Source: Corella eumyota (taxonomy: Eukaryota > Chordata > Ascidiacea > Phlebobranchia > Corellidae). Taken from it: 64,000 nt of DNA. The notes beneath the pieces were generated by a model that worked only from the letters and a program-made list of their open reading frames with translations, was not told where the DNA came from and ran no database searches. The first letter of the stretch is position 1. Every line of letters starts with the position of its first letter. Positions 46,396-60,766 of the stretch are shown in pieces. The stretch is taken from NCBI GenBank assembly GCA_963082875.1, contig OY720103.1, positions 8,804,001 to 8,868,000 on the forward strand, in the 5' to 3' direction. The translations under genes were made by a program, and so were the position numbers.

Positions 46396-47545
46396 GTACA
46401 ATAACAGTTATCTAATGAAGCTCTTTAATATGACATAGGATCAATAAAGATAATTCATGGCCTTATAAACTAATCAACTTACGCAAATTTGGAATTTCCA
46501 TTTTAGCGCATTTAAAGAACGAACTTATTCGGATCCGATAATATTCAAAGTTTTGTTGGAAATTGCTACCATTTTAGAGTATGAATTAATATCATTTTTA
46601 AAATTTTTTTTATGTACGATATTGTCAGGAAAGGACAACGGTATACTTCTTTGACCTGCCTCAAATATATAACATTGCATTTATTGTGTTTCATTATGAT
46701 CATAAAATAGTAGTTTAAATTCACAATTTATGAAGTAAAGAATTATAGATAAATATTGTAAAATATTCTGCCGCTTATGCGTTTACCTATTTTGTTAACT
46801 ACTGATCTCGCACCAAATTCTGTATATCACAGATTTATTTACAAAATGATTATCAACACAATCGAGCAACCAAACACAACCATTTTTCAGGGTGTTCACT
46901 ATGTACCCCCTTAAACAACTCATTTCTTACAGTTTAACTTACAAGTCACGTAATACAGCCCACAGCGGATAAAGTGGGCCCAAGTGACTAATGGGAGGAG
47001 GCAAGTGACTTAGGACAGATAACACGTTACAATAGACATGAAAATGGCAGATTTGTTATGATATTTCATTGATAAATGTTTGCTACGTTACATTTATTGT
47101 TTGCTATTGGCTAATGACTTTACCACTAATACATAATTTGGATTCAGATTTGACCTATATTGGTGAGAAGAATATTAGCAATAAATACTTATTTTATTAA
47201 ATTAGTTAACTAGTACATACCTGTTACATAAATTTTTTTTTTTTAAATCGGACGAGGGAACTTATTTTTACCCTTTAACTTGGTTACTTTGGAAAGGTAA
47301 GTTACAGTCAAATTTGCAATTCGTAAAGCTGGTAATTCACTTATAATTAAATACTGGTTTCTTTATGACGGTTAGGTTTAAAATAAAAAGTTAAATTTTT
47401 TTTCGAATAAATTTAGTTACGTGTTATATCCGTGAACTTCTAAATAAACCTATCTTTATTTTTAACCTGACATTATGCCAACACTAGTGAAATTAAAAAG
47501 TTGTTTATTTAATTCAAAAATCGTGTTTTAATCATATAAAAATAC

Positions 47546-47661
47546 TGTCAGAAGTGGGATTCGAACCCACGCCTCCATTCGGAGACCAGAACACCCATCG
47601 CCGCACAACGGCGAAGATTTTATCTTGAGTCTGGGGCCTTAGTCCACTCGGCCATCCTGAC
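47546..47661 (-). tRNA. tRNA-Leu(CAA), unit 7, variant
   Basis: Anticodon CAA kept. Base 26 is C instead of G (GGCCCCAGA) and the D loop has GTGGACTAAG. The intron is of the unit 1 type (TTGTGCGGCGA). Shared with units 9 and 11. Stems remain paired, so it may work. Confidence 0.88.
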
Positions 47662-48316
47662 ACATTTTGCATTACGAAACTCATTAAATTAAAGATATCG
47701 TGTGGCAAAATTTCTAATTATAATTGCTATTATGGGTTAGTTGATACAAAACCTTAACTTACTTCCTCCTTAAAAAAACGCTAAGCTTACATTATGTAAA
47801 TATTTATTTTTTAACTAACATTTGCACATCACAAAGGAAACATAATTTTTCTAGAATATATAGATATACCATAAAAACAAAGTTAAAGCACCATTATAAA
47901 AATATTTGCAAATATATTTCATTTAAAATTTACAAAAAATATTGCATTAAATGGGTATTTCCGTTCAACCAGGTGCTGCATTACGAAACTCAATAAACTA
48001 AAAATATCGTGTTGTGAAATTTCTAATTATAATTGCTATTATAGGATAGTTGATACAAAACTTTGACTTACTTTTTTCAAAAATAAACGCTTAATTTACA
48101 TTATGTCAAAATTCATTTTTACTAACCAACATATGCACATCACAAGAGGAAAATAATTTTTGTAGAATATATAGATTTACCGAAAAAACAAATTTAAAGT
48201 TTCATTAAAAAGATTTACCAATATAAACCCCAAATTTTATTTATTTTTAAATCAGAAAAGGTAGAAAACTTTTTAGAAAATAATAAATTTCTCAACAATA
48301 GTTTAAAAACATGAAT

Positions 48317-48388
48317 AGGCGTTACTGGTGATAGAACACAGGATCTCCTGTTTACAAGACAGGCGCTTTACCACTAAGTCATAACGCC
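48317..48388 (-). tRNA. tRNA-Thr(TGT), unit 7, T arm destroyed
   Basis: T arm reads CTGTG TTCTATC ACCAG: two T-stem mismatches and loss of the invariant G of TTCGA, so the B box is damaged. Acceptor and anticodon arms are intact. Shared with units 9 and 11. Likely a pseudogene. Confidence 0.75.
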
Positions 48389-48976
48389 CTTTCTGCTTAT
48401 TAACGTACTAAATTAATATCAAAGTAAAATGTAATAAGGAAAATCAAAATTTTTATTGTTTATATATTTTCGCTTATTCTCCTTTACTCTTTTATAGGTT
48501 AAAAGCTAAACAACTTATAAAAAATATAAATTTTATTTTTTTGCACTTTAAATGACTTAATTTATTCGTAATAAATAAAGCTCAAACTTTTGTTAGAGAG
48601 TCCCAAATTAAGTTAACTTATTCCCATTTTTGCAACCAATTTTATGTACTATGTTGGCTTATCTAGACATTGTTAGTTATATAATTTATTATATTTTAAC
48701 TATTTTCATTTTAAAGCACAAAATTTTGTTCTATAAGAAAATGTTGTCTTTAATTTTTTTTAATGTTTAATAACACATATTAAATTATTTTTTAATTGTT
48801 CACGTTTAATTAACGAATTTTGAAAAACAGAGTCGGGTAAAATTACCAGTCGGATAATGTGGGGTTATATACATTAAATTTTAGCTTTATTGCTACATAA
48901 GTTAAAAAAAATATTTAATATCAAACAATGTATATTTTATTATATAATTTTAACACTATTTTTGTATTAAAAATCT

Positions 48977-49048
48977 TGCGTCGACCGGGAGTCGAACCCG
49001 GAACTAGTGCTTGGAAGGCACCAATGCTAACCGTTACACCATTGACGC
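48977..49048 (-). tRNA. tRNA-Gly(TCC), unit 7, one acceptor mismatch
   Basis: Base 6 is A (GCGTCAA with TCGACGC), giving an A-C mismatch. Otherwise canonical; the change is shared with units 9 and 11. Confidence 0.88.
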
Positions 49049-50198
49049 GTACAATAACAGTTATCTAATGAAGCTCTTTAATATGACATAGGATCAATAA
49101 AGATAATTCATGGCCTTATAAACTAATCAACTTACGCAAATTTGGAATTTCCATTTTAGCGCATTTAAAGAACGAACTTATTCGGATCCGATAATATTCA
49201 AAGTTTTGTTGGAAATTGCTACCATTTTAGAGTATAAATTAATATCATTTTTAAAGTTTTTTTTATGTACGATATTGTCAGGAAAGGACAACGGTATACT
49301 TCTTTGACCTGCCTCAAATATATAACATTGCATTTATTGTGTTTCATTATGATCATAAAATAGTAGTTTAAATTCACAATTTATGAAGTAAAGAATTATA
49401 GATAAATATTGTAAAATATTCTGCCGCTTATGCGTTTACCTATTTTGTTAACTACTGATCTCGCACCAAATTCTGTATATCACAGATTTATTTACAAAAT
49501 GATTATCAACACAATCGAGCAACCAAACACAACCATTTTTCAGGGTGTTCACTATGTACCTCCTTAAACAACTCATTTCTTACAGTTTAACTTACAAGTC
49601 ACGTAATACAGCCCACAGCGGATAAAGTGGGCCCAAGTGACTAATGGGAGGGAGCAAGTGACTTAGGACAGATAACACGTTACAATAAACATGAAAATGG
49701 CAGATTTGTTATGGTATTCCATTGATAAATGTTTGCTACGTTACATTTATTGTTTGCTATTGGCTAATGACTTTACCACTAATACATAATTTGGATTCAG
49801 ATTTGACCTATATTGGTGAGAAGAATATTAGCAATAAATACTTATTTTATTAAATTAGTTTACTAGTACATACCTGTTACATAAATTTTTTTTTTTTAAA
49901 TCGGACGAGGGAACTTATTTTTACCCTTTAACTTGGTTACTTTGGAAAGGTAAGTTACAGTCAAATTTGCAATTCGTAAAGCTGGTAATTCACTTATAAT
50001 TAAATACTGATTTCTTTATGACGGTTAAGTTTAAAATAAAAAGTTAAATTTTTTTTCGAATAAATTTAGTTACGTGTTATATCTGTGAACTTCTAAATAA
50101 ACCTATCTTTATTTTTAACCTGACATTATGCCAACACTAGTGAAATTAAAAAGTTGTTTATTTAATTCAAAAATCGTGTTTTAATCATATAAAAATAT

Positions 50199-50314
50199 TG
50201 TCAGAAGTGGGATTCGAACCCACGCCTCCATTCGGAGACCAGAACACCCATTGCCGTACAACGGCGAAGATTGTATCTTGAGTCTGGCGCCTTAGACCAC
50301 TCGGCCATCCTGAC
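50199..50314 (-). tRNA. tRNA-Leu(CAA), unit 8
   Basis: Canonical mature sequence with the variant intron of units 2-6. Confidence 0.96.
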
Positions 50315-50969
50315 ACATTTTGCATTACGAAACTCATTAAATTAAAGATATCGTGTGGCGAAATTTCTAATTATAATTGCTATTATGGGTTAGTTGATAC
50401 AAAACCTTAACTTACTTCCTCCTTAAAAAAACGCTAAGCTTACATTATGTAAATATTTATTTTTTAACTAACATTTGCACATCACAAAGGAAACATAATT
50501 TTTCTAGAATATATAGATATACCATAAAAACAAAGTTAAAGCACCATTATAAAAATATTTGCAAATATATTTCATTTAAAATTTACAAAAAATATTGCAT
50601 TAAATGGGTATTTCCGTTCAACCAGGTGCTGCATTACGAAACTCAATAAACTAAAAATATCGTGTTGTGAAATTTCTAATTATAATTGCTATTATGGGAT
50701 AGTTGATACAAAACTTTGACTTACTTTTTTCAAAAATAAACGCTTAATTTACATTATGTCAAAATTCATTTTTACTAACCAACATATGCACATCACAAGA
50801 GGAAAATAATTTTTGTAGAATATATAGATTTACCGAAAAAACAAATTTAAAGTTTCATTAAAAAGATTTACAAATATAAACCGCAAATTTTATTTATTTT
50901 TAAATCAGAAAAGGTAGAATACTTTTTAGAAAATAATAAATTTCTCAACAATAGTTTAAAAACATGAAT

Positions 50970-51041
50970 AGGCGTTACTGGGGATCGAACCCAGGATCTC
51001 CTGTTTACAAGACAGGCGCTTTACCACTAAGCCATAACGCC
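50970..51041 (-). tRNA. tRNA-Thr(TGT), unit 8
   Basis: Fully canonical, identical to unit 3. Confidence 0.96.
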
Positions 51042-51631
51042 CTTTCTGCTTATTAACGTACTAAATTAATATCAAAGTAAAATGTAATAAGGAAAATCAA
51101 AATTTTTATTGTTTATATATATTTTCGCTTATTCTCCTTTACTCTTTTATAGGTTAAAAGCTAAACAACTTATAAAAAATATAAATTTTATTTTTTTGCA
51201 CTTTAAATGACTAAATTTATTCGTAATAAATAAAGCTCAAACTTTTGTTAGAGAGTCCCAAATTAAGTTAACTTATTCCCATTTTTGCAACCAATTTTAT
51301 GTATTATGTTGGCTTATCTAGACATTGTTAATTATATAATTTATTATATTTTAACTATTTTCATTTTAAAGCACAAAATTTTGTTCTATAAGAAAATGTT
51401 GTCTTTAATTTTTTTTAATGTTTAATAACACATATTAAATTATTTTTTAATTGTTCACGTTTAATTAACGAATTTTGAAAAACAGAGTCGGGTAAAATTA
51501 CCAGTCGAATAATGTGGGGTTATATACATTAAATTTTAGCTTTATTGCTACATAAGTTAAAAAAAATATTTAATATCAAACAATGTATATTTTATTATAT
51601 AATTTTAACACTATTTTTGTATTAAAAATCT

Positions 51632-51703
51632 TGCGTCGACCGGGAGTCGAACCCGGAACTAGTGCTTGGAAGGCACCAATGCTAACCGTTACACCATCGA
51701 CGC
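51632..51703 (-). tRNA. tRNA-Gly(TCC), unit 8
   Basis: Canonical, identical to unit 3. Confidence 0.96.
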
Positions 51704-52852
51704 GTACAATAACAGTTATCTAATGAAGCTCTTTAATATGACATAGGATCAATAAAGATAATTCATGGCCTTATAAACTAATCAACTTACGCAAATTTGG
51801 AATTTCCATTTTAGCGCATTTAAAGAACGAACTTATTCGGATCCGATAATATTCAAAGTTTTGTTGGAAATTGCTACCATTTTAGAGTATGAATTAATAT
51901 CATTTTTAAAATTTTTTTTATGTACGATATTGTCAGGAAAGGACAACGGTATACTTCTTTGACCTGCCTCAAATATATAACATTGCATTTATTGTGTTTC
52001 ATTATGATCATAAAATAGTAGTTTAAATTCACAATTTATGAAGTAAAGAATTATAGATAAATATTGTAAAATATTCTGCCGCTTATGCGTTTACCTATTT
52101 TGTTAACTACTGATCTCGCACCAAATTCTGTATATCACAGATTTATTTACAAAATGATTATCAACACAATCGAGCAACCAAACACAACCATTTTTCAGGG
52201 TGTTCACTATGTACCCCCTTAAACAACTCATTTCTTACAGTTTAACTTACAAGTCACGTAATACAGCCCACAGCGGATAAAGTGGGCCCAAGTGACTAAT
52301 GGGAGGGGGCAAGTGACTTAGGACAGATAACACGTTACAATAGACATGAAAATGGCAGATTTGTTATGATATTTCATTGATAAATGTTTGCTACGTTACA
52401 TTTATTGTTTGCTATTGGCTAATGACTTTACCACTAATACATAATTTGGATTCAGATTTGACCTATATTGGTGAGAAGAATATTAGCAATAAATACTTAT
52501 TTTATTAAATTAGTTAACTAGTACATACCTGTTACATAATTTTTTTTTTTTAAATCGGACGAGGGAACTTATTTTTACCCTTTAACTTGGTTACTTTGGA
52601 AAGGTAAGTTACAGTCAAATTTGCAATTCGTAAAGCTGGTAATTCACTTATAATTAAATACTGGTTTCTTTATGACGGTTAAGTTTAAAATAAAAAGTTA
52701 AATTTTTTTTCGAATAAATTTAGTTACGTGTTATATCCGTGAACTTCTAAATAAACCTATCTTTATTTTTAACCTGACATTATGCCAACACTAGTGAAAT
52801 TAAAAAGTTGTTTATTTAATTCAAAAATCGTGTTTTAATCATATAAAAATAC

Positions 52853-52968
52853 TGTCAGAAGTGGGATTCGAACCCACGCCTCCATTCGGAGACCAGAACA
52901 CCCATCGCCGCACAACGGCGAAGATTTTATCTTGAGTCTGGGGCCTTAGTCCACTCGGCTATCCTGAC
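52853..52968 (-). tRNA. tRNA-Leu(CAA), unit 9, variant
   Basis: As unit 7, plus base 9 A (GGATAGCCGAG). Anticodon CAA kept; intron of the unit 1 type. Confidence 0.88.
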
Positions 52969-53623
52969 ACATTTTGCATTACGAAACTCATTAAATTAAA
53001 GATATCGTGTGGCAAAATTTCTAATTATAATTGCTATTATGGGTTAGTTGATACAAAACCTTAACTTACTTCCTCCTTAAAAAAACGCTAAGCTTACATT
53101 ATGTAAATATTTATTTTTTAACTAACATTTGCACATCACAAAGGAAACATAATTTTTCTAGAATATATAGATATACCATAAAAACAAAGTTAAAGCACCA
53201 TTATAAAAATATTTGCAAATATATTTCATTTAAAATTTACAAAAAATATTGCATTAAATGGGTATTTCCGTTCAACCAGGTGCTGCATTACGAAACTCAA
53301 TAAACTAAAAATATCGTGTTGTGAAATTTCTAATTATAATTGCTATTATAGGATAGTTGATACAAAACTTTGACTTACTTTTTTCAAAAATAAACGCTTA
53401 ATTTACATTATGTCAAAATTCATTTTTACTAACCAACATATGCACATCACAAGAGGAAAATAATTTTTGTAGAATATATAGATTTACCGAAAAAACAAAT
53501 TTAAAGTTTCATTAAAAAGATTTACCAATATAAACCCCAAATTTTATTTATTTTTAAATCAGAAAAGGTAGAAAACTTTTTAGAAAATAATAAATTTCTC
53601 AACAATAGTTTAAAAACATGAAT

Positions 53624-53695
53624 AGGCGTTACTGGTGATAGAACACAGGATCTCCTGTTTACAAGACAGGCGCTTTACCACTAAGTCATAACGCC
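53624..53695 (-). tRNA. tRNA-Thr(TGT), unit 9, T arm destroyed
   Basis: Same T-arm damage as unit 7. Confidence 0.75.
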
Positions 53696-54283
53696 CTTTC
53701 TGCTTATTAACGTACTAAATTAATATCAAAGTAAAATGTAATAAGGAAAATCAAAATTTTTATTGTTTATATATTTTCGCTTATTCTCCTTTACTCTTTT
53801 ATAGGTTAAAAGCTAAACAACTTATAAAAAATATAAATTTTATTTTTTTGCACTTTAAATGACTTAATTTATTCGTAATAAATAAAGCTCAAACTTTTGT
53901 TAGAGAGTCCCAAATTAAGTTAACTTATTCCCATTTTTGCAACCAATTTTATGTACTATGTTGGCTTATCTAGACATTGTTAGTTATATAATTTATTATA
54001 TTTTAACTATTTTCATTTTAAAGCACAAAATTTTGTTCTATAAGAAAATGTTGTCTTTAATTTTTTTTAATGTTTAATAACACATATTAAATTATTTTTT
54101 AATTGTTCACGTTTAATTAACGAATTTTGAAAAACAGAGTCGGGTAAAATTACCAGTCGGATAATGTGGGGTTATATACATTAAATTTTAGCTTTATTGC
54201 TACATAAGTTAAAAAAAATATTTAATATCAAACAATGTATATTTTATTATATAATTTTAACACTATTTTTGTATTAAAAATCT

Positions 54284-54355
54284 TGCGTCGACCGGGAGTC
54301 GAACCCGGAACTAGTGCTTGGAAGGCACCAATGCTAACCGTTACACCATTGACGC
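54284..54355 (-). tRNA. tRNA-Gly(TCC), unit 9, one acceptor mismatch
   Basis: Same base-6 change as unit 7. Confidence 0.88.
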
Positions 54356-55501
54356 GTACAATAACAGTTGTCTAATGAAGCTCTTTAATATGACATAAGA
54401 TCAATAAAGATAATTCATGGCCTTATAAACTAATCAACTTACGCAAATTTGGAATTTCCATTTTAGCGCATTTAAAGAACGAACTTATTCGGATCCGATA
54501 ATATTCAAAGTTTTGTTGGAAATTGCTACCATTTTAGAGTATAAATTAATATCATTTTTAAAGTTTTTTTTATGTACGATATTGTCAGGAAAGGACAACG
54601 GTATACTTCTTTGACCTGCCTCAAATATATAACATTGCATTTATTGTGTTTCATTATGATCATAAAATAGTAGTTTAAATTCACAATTTATGAAGTAAAG
54701 AATTATAGATAAATATTGTAAAATATTCTGCCGCTTATGCGTTTACCTATTTTGTTAACTACTGATCTCGCACCAAATTCTGTATATCACAGATTTATTT
54801 ACAAAATGATTATCAACACAATCGAGCAACCAAACACAACCATTTTTCAGGGTGTTCACTATGTACCTCCTTAAACAACTCATTTTTTACAGTTTAACTT
54901 ACAAGTCACGTAATACAGCCCACAGCGGATAAAGTGGGCCCAAGTGACTAATGGGAGGGGACAAGTGACTTAGGACAGATAACACGTTACAATAAACATG
55001 AAAATGGCAGATTTGTTATGATATTTCATTGATAAATGTTTGCTACGTTACATTTATTGTTTGCTATTGGCTAATGACTTTACCACTAATACATAATTTG
55101 GATTCAGATTTGACCTATATTGGTGAGAAGAATATTAGCAATAAATACTTATTTTATTAAATTAGTTAACTAGTACATACCTGTTACATAAATTTTTTTT
55201 TTTTAAATCGGACGAGGGAACTTATTTTTACCCTTTAACTTGGTTACTTTGGAAAGGTAAGTTACAGTCAAATTTGCAATTCGTAAAGCTGGTAATTCAC
55301 TTATAATTAAATACTGGTTTCTTTATGACGGTTAGGTTTAAAATAAAAAGTTAAATTTTTTTTCGAATAAATTTAGTTACGTGTTATATCCGTGAACTTC
55401 TAAATAAACCTATCTTTATTTTTAACCTGACATTATGCCAACACTAGTGAAATTAAAATGTTGTTTATTTAATTCAAAAATCGTGTTTTAATCATATAAA
55501 A

Positions 55502-55575
55502 AGAACACCCATCGCCGCACAACGGCGAAGATTTTATCTGGAGTCTGGCGCCTTAGTCCACTCGGCTATCCTGAC
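55502..55575 (-). pseudogene. tRNA-Leu fragment, unit 10 (3' half deleted), anticodon CCA
   Basis: A ~47-bp deletion removes the 3' exon, including the variable and T arms, leaving the 5' exon and intron joined to the AAAAA flank. The remaining anticodon loop reads CTCCAG, so the anticodon is CCA rather than CAA, as in unit 12. It cannot make a tRNA. Confidence 0.9.
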
Positions 55576-56230
55576 ACATTTTGCATTACGAAACTCATTA
55601 AATTAAAGATATCGTGTGGCGAAATTTCTAATTATAATTGCTATTATGGGTTAGTTGATACAAAACCTTAACTTACTTCCTCCTTAAAAAAACGCTAAGC
55701 TTACATTATGTAAATATTTATTTTTGAACTAACATTTGCACATCACAAAGGAAACATAATTTTTCTAGAATATATAGATATACCATAAAAACAAAGTTAA
55801 AGCACCATTATAAAAATATTTGCAAATATATTTCATTTAAAATTTACAAAAAATATTGCATTAAATGGGTATTTCCGTTCAACCAGGTGCTGCATTACGA
55901 AACTCAATAAACTAAAAATATCGTGTTGTGAAATTTCTAATTATAATTGCTATTATGGGATAGTTGATACAAAACTTTGACTTACTTTTTTCAAAAATAA
56001 ACGCTTAATTTACATTATGTCAAAATTCATTTTTACTAACCAACATATGCACATCACAAGAGGAAAATAATTTTTGTAGAATATATAGATTTACCGAAAA
56101 AACAAATTTAAAGTTTCATTAAAAAGATTTACAAATATAAACCGCAAATTTTATTTATTTTTAAATCAGAAAAGGTAGAATACTTTTTAGAAAATAATAA
56201 ATTTCTCAACAATAGTTTAAAAACATGAAT

Positions 56231-56302
56231 AGGCGTTACTGGGGATCGAACCCAGGATCTCCTGTTTACAAGACAGGCGCTTTACCACTAAGCCATAACG
56301 CC
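56231..56302 (-). tRNA. tRNA-Thr(TGT), unit 10
   Basis: Fully canonical, identical to unit 3. Confidence 0.96.
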
Positions 56303-56892
56303 CTTTCTGCTTATTAACGTACTAAATTAATATCAAAGTAAAATGTAATAAGGAAAATCAAAATTTTTATTGTTTATATATATTTTCGCTTATTCTCCTT
56401 TACTCTTTTATAGGTTAAAAGCTAAACAACTTATAAAAAATATAAATTTTATTTTTTTGCACTTTAAATGACTAAATTTATTCGTAATAAATAAAGCTCA
56501 AACTTTTGTTAGAGAGTCCCAAATTAAGTTAACTTATTCCCATTTTTGCAACCAATTTTATGTATTATGTTGGTTTATCTAGACATTGTTAATTATATAA
56601 TTTATTATATTTTAACTATTTTCATTTTAAAGCACAAAATTTTGTTCTATAAGAAAATGTTGTCTTTAATTTTTTTTAATGTTTAATAACACATATTAAA
56701 TTATTTTTTAATTGTTCACGTTTAATTAACGAATTTTGAAAAACAGAGTCGGGTAAAATTACCAGTCGAATAATGTGGGGTTATATACATTAAATTTTAG
56801 CTTTATTGCTACATAAGTTAAAAAAAATATTTAATATCAAACAATGTATATTTTATTATATAATTTTAACACTATTTTTGTATTAAAAATCT

Positions 56893-56964
56893 TGCGTCGA
56901 CCGGGAGTCGAACCCGGAACTAGTGCTTGGAAGGCACCAATGCTAACCGTTACACCATCGACGC
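56893..56964 (-). tRNA. tRNA-Gly(TCC), unit 10
   Basis: Canonical, identical to unit 3. Confidence 0.96.
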
Positions 56965-58113
56965 GTACAATAACAGTTATCTAATGAAGCTCTTTAATAT
57001 GACATAGGATCAATAAAGATAATTCATGGCCTTATAAACTAATCAACTTACGCAAATTTGGAATTTCCATTTTAGCGCATTTAAAGAACGAACTTATTCG
57101 GATCCGATAATATTCAAAGTTTTGTTGGAAATTGCTACCATTTTAGAGTATGAATTAATATCATTTTTAAAATTTTTTTTATGTACGATATTGTCAGGAA
57201 AGGACAACGGTATACTTCTTTGACCTGCCTCAAATATATAACATTGCATTTATTGTGTTTCATTATGATCATAAAATAGTAGTTTAAATTCACAATTTAT
57301 GAAGTAAAGAATTATAGATAAATATTGTAAAATATTCTGCCGCTTATGCGTTTACCTATTTTGTTAACTACTGATCTCGCACCAAATTCTGTATATCACA
57401 GATTTATTTACAAAATGATTATCAACACAATCGAGCAACCAAACACAACCATTTTTCAGGGTGTTCACTATGTACCCCCTTAAACAACTCATTTCTTACA
57501 GTTTAACTTACAAGTCACGTAATACAGCCCACAGCGGATAAAGTGGGCCCAAGTGACTAATGGGAGGGGGCAAGTGACTTAGGACAGATAACACGTTACA
57601 ATAGACATGAAAATGGCAGATTTGTTATGATATTTCATTGATAAATGTTTGCTACGTTACATTTATTGTTTGCTATTGGCTAATGACTTTACCACTAATA
57701 CATAATTTGGATTCAGATTTGACCTATATTGGTGAGAAGAATATTAGCAATAAATACTTATTTTATTAAATTAGTTAACTAGTACATACCTGTTACATAA
57801 TTTTTTTTTTTTAAATCGGACGAGGGAACTTATTTTTACCCTTTAACTTGGTTACTTTGGAAAGGTAAGTTACAGTCAAATTTGCAATTCGTAAAGCTGG
57901 TAATTCACTTATAATTAAATACTGGTTTCTTTATGACGGTTAAGTTTAAAATAAAAAGTTAAATTTTTTTTCGAATAAATTTAGTTACGTGTTATATCCG
58001 TGAACTTCTAAATAAACCTATCTTTATTTTTAACCTGACATTATGCCAACACTAGTGAAATTAAAAAGTTGTTTATTTAATTCAAAAATCGTGTTTTAAT
58101 CATATAAAAATAC

Positions 58114-58229
58114 TGTCAGAAGTGGGATTCGAACCCACGCCTCCATTCGGAGACCAGAACACCCATCGCCGCACAACGGCGAAGATTTTATCTTGAGTCT
58201 GGGGCCTTAGTCCACTCGGCTATCCTGAC
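58114..58229 (-). tRNA. tRNA-Leu(CAA), unit 11, variant
   Basis: Same variant as unit 9: base 26 C, D-loop A and base 9 A. Anticodon CAA. Confidence 0.88.
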
Positions 58230-58884
58230 ACATTTTGCATTACGAAACTCATTAAATTAAAGATATCGTGTGGCAAAATTTCTAATTATAATTGCTATTA
58301 TGGGTTAGTTGATACAAAACCTTAACTTACTTCCTCCTTAAAAAAACGCTAAGCTTACATTATGTAAATATTTATTTTTTAACTAACATTTGCACATCAC
58401 AAAGGAAACATAATTTTTCTAGAATATATAGATATACCATAAAAACAAAGTTAAAGCACCATTATAAAAATATTTGCAAATATATTTCATTTAAAATTTA
58501 CAAAAAATATTGCATTAAATGGGTATTTCCGTTCAACCAGGTGCTGCATTACGAAACTCAATAAACTAAAAATATCGTGTTGTGAAATTTCTAATTATAA
58601 TTGCTATTATAGGATAGTTGATACAAAACTTTGACTTACTTTTTTCAAAAATAAACGCTTAATTTACATTATGTCAAAATTCATTTTTACTAACCAACAT
58701 ATGCACATCACAAGAGGAAAATAATTTTTGTAGAATATATAGATTTACCGAAAAAACAAATTTAAAGTTTCATTAAAAAGATTTACCAATATAAACCCCA
58801 AATTTTATTTATTTTTAAATCAGAAAAGGTAGAAAACTTTTTAGAAAATAATAAATTTCTCAACAATAGTTTAAAAACATGAAT

Positions 58885-58956
58885 AGGCGTTACTGGTGAT
58901 AGAACACAGGATCTCCTGTTTACAAGACAGGCGCTTTACCACTAAGTCATAACGCC
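58885..58956 (-). tRNA. tRNA-Thr(TGT), unit 11, T arm destroyed
   Basis: Same T-arm damage as units 7 and 9. Confidence 0.75.
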
Positions 58957-59544
58957 CTTTCTGCTTATTAACGTACTAAATTAATATCAAAGTAAAATGT
59001 AATAAGGAAAATCAAAATTTTTATTGTTTATATATTTTCGCTTATTCTCCTTTACTCTTTTATAGGTTAAAAGCTAAACAACTTATAAAAAATATAAATT
59101 TTATTTTTTTGCACTTTAAATGACTTAATTTATTCGTAATAAATAAAGCTCAAACTTTTGTTAGAGAGTCCCAAATTAAGTTAACTTATTCCCATTTTTG
59201 CAACCAATTTTATGTACTATGTTGGCTTATCTAGACATTGTTAGTTATATAATTTATTATATTTTAACTATTTTCATTTTAAAGCACAAAATTTTGTTCT
59301 ATAAGAAAATGTTGTCTTTAATTTTTTTTAATGTTTAATAACACATATTAAATTATTTTTTAATTGTTCACGTTTAATTAACGAATTTTGAAAAACAGAG
59401 TCGGGTAAAATTACCAGTCGGATAATGTGGGGTTATATACATTAAATTTTAGCTTTATTGCTACATAAGTTAAAAAAAATATTTAATATCAAACAATGTA
59501 TATTTTATTATATAATTTTAACACTATTTTGGTATTAAAAATCT

Positions 59545-59616
59545 TGCGTCGACCGGGAGTCGAACCCGGAACTAGTGCTTGGAAGGCACCAATGCTAACC
59601 GTTACACCATTGACGC
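59545..59616 (-). tRNA. tRNA-Gly(TCC), unit 11, one acceptor mismatch
   Basis: Same base-6 change as units 7 and 9. The T-run downstream is intact. Confidence 0.88.
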
Positions 59617-60766
59617 GTACAATAACAGTTGTCTAATGAAGCTCTTTAATATGACATAAGATCAATAAAGATAATTCATGGCCTTATAAACTAATCAACT
59701 TACGCAAATTTGGAATTTCCATTTTAGCGCATTTAAAGAACGAACTTATTCGGATCCGATAATATTCAAAGTTTTGTTGGAAATTGCTACCATTTTAGAG
59801 TATAAATTAATATCATTTTTAAAGTTTTTTTTATGTACGATATTGTCAGGAAAGGACAACGGTATACTTCTTTGACCTGCCTCAAATATATAACATTGCA
59901 TTTATTGTGTTTCATTATGATCATAAAATAGTAGTTTAAATTCACAATTTATGAAGTAAAGAATTATAGATAAATATTGTAAAATATTCTGCCGCTTATG
60001 CGTTTACCTATTTTGTTAACTACTGATCTCGCACCAAATTCTGTATATCACAGATTTATTTACAAAATGATTATCAACACAATCGAGCAACCAAACACAA
60101 CCATTTTTCAGGGTGTTCACTATGTACCTCCTTAAACAACTCATTTTTTACAGTTTAACTTACAAGTCACGTAATACAGCCCACAGCGGATAAAGTGGGC
60201 CCAAGTGACTAATGGGAGGGGACAAGTGACTTAGGACAGATAACACGTTACAATAAACATGAAAATGGCAGATTTGTTATGATATTTCATTGATAAATGT
60301 TTGCTACGTTACATTTATTGTTTGCTATTGGCTAATGACTTTACCACTAATACATAATTTGGATTCAGATTTGACCTATATTGGTGAGAAGAATATTAGC
60401 AATAAATACTTATTTTATTAAATTAGTTAACTAGTACATACCTGTTACATAAATTTTTTTTTTTTAAATCGGACGAGGGAACTTATTTTTACCCTTTAAC
60501 TTGGTTACTTTGGAAAGGTAAGTTACAGTCAAATTTGCAATTCGTAAAGCTGGTAATTCACTTATAATTAAATACTGGTTTCTTTATGACGGTTAGGTTT
60601 AAAATAAAAAGTTAAATTTTTTTTCGAATAAATTTAGTTACGTGTTATATCCGTGAACTTCTAAATAAACCTATCTTTATTTTTAACCTGACATTATGCC
60701 AACACTAGTGAAATTAAAATGTTGTTTATTTAATTCAAAAATCGTGTTTTAATCATATAAAAATAC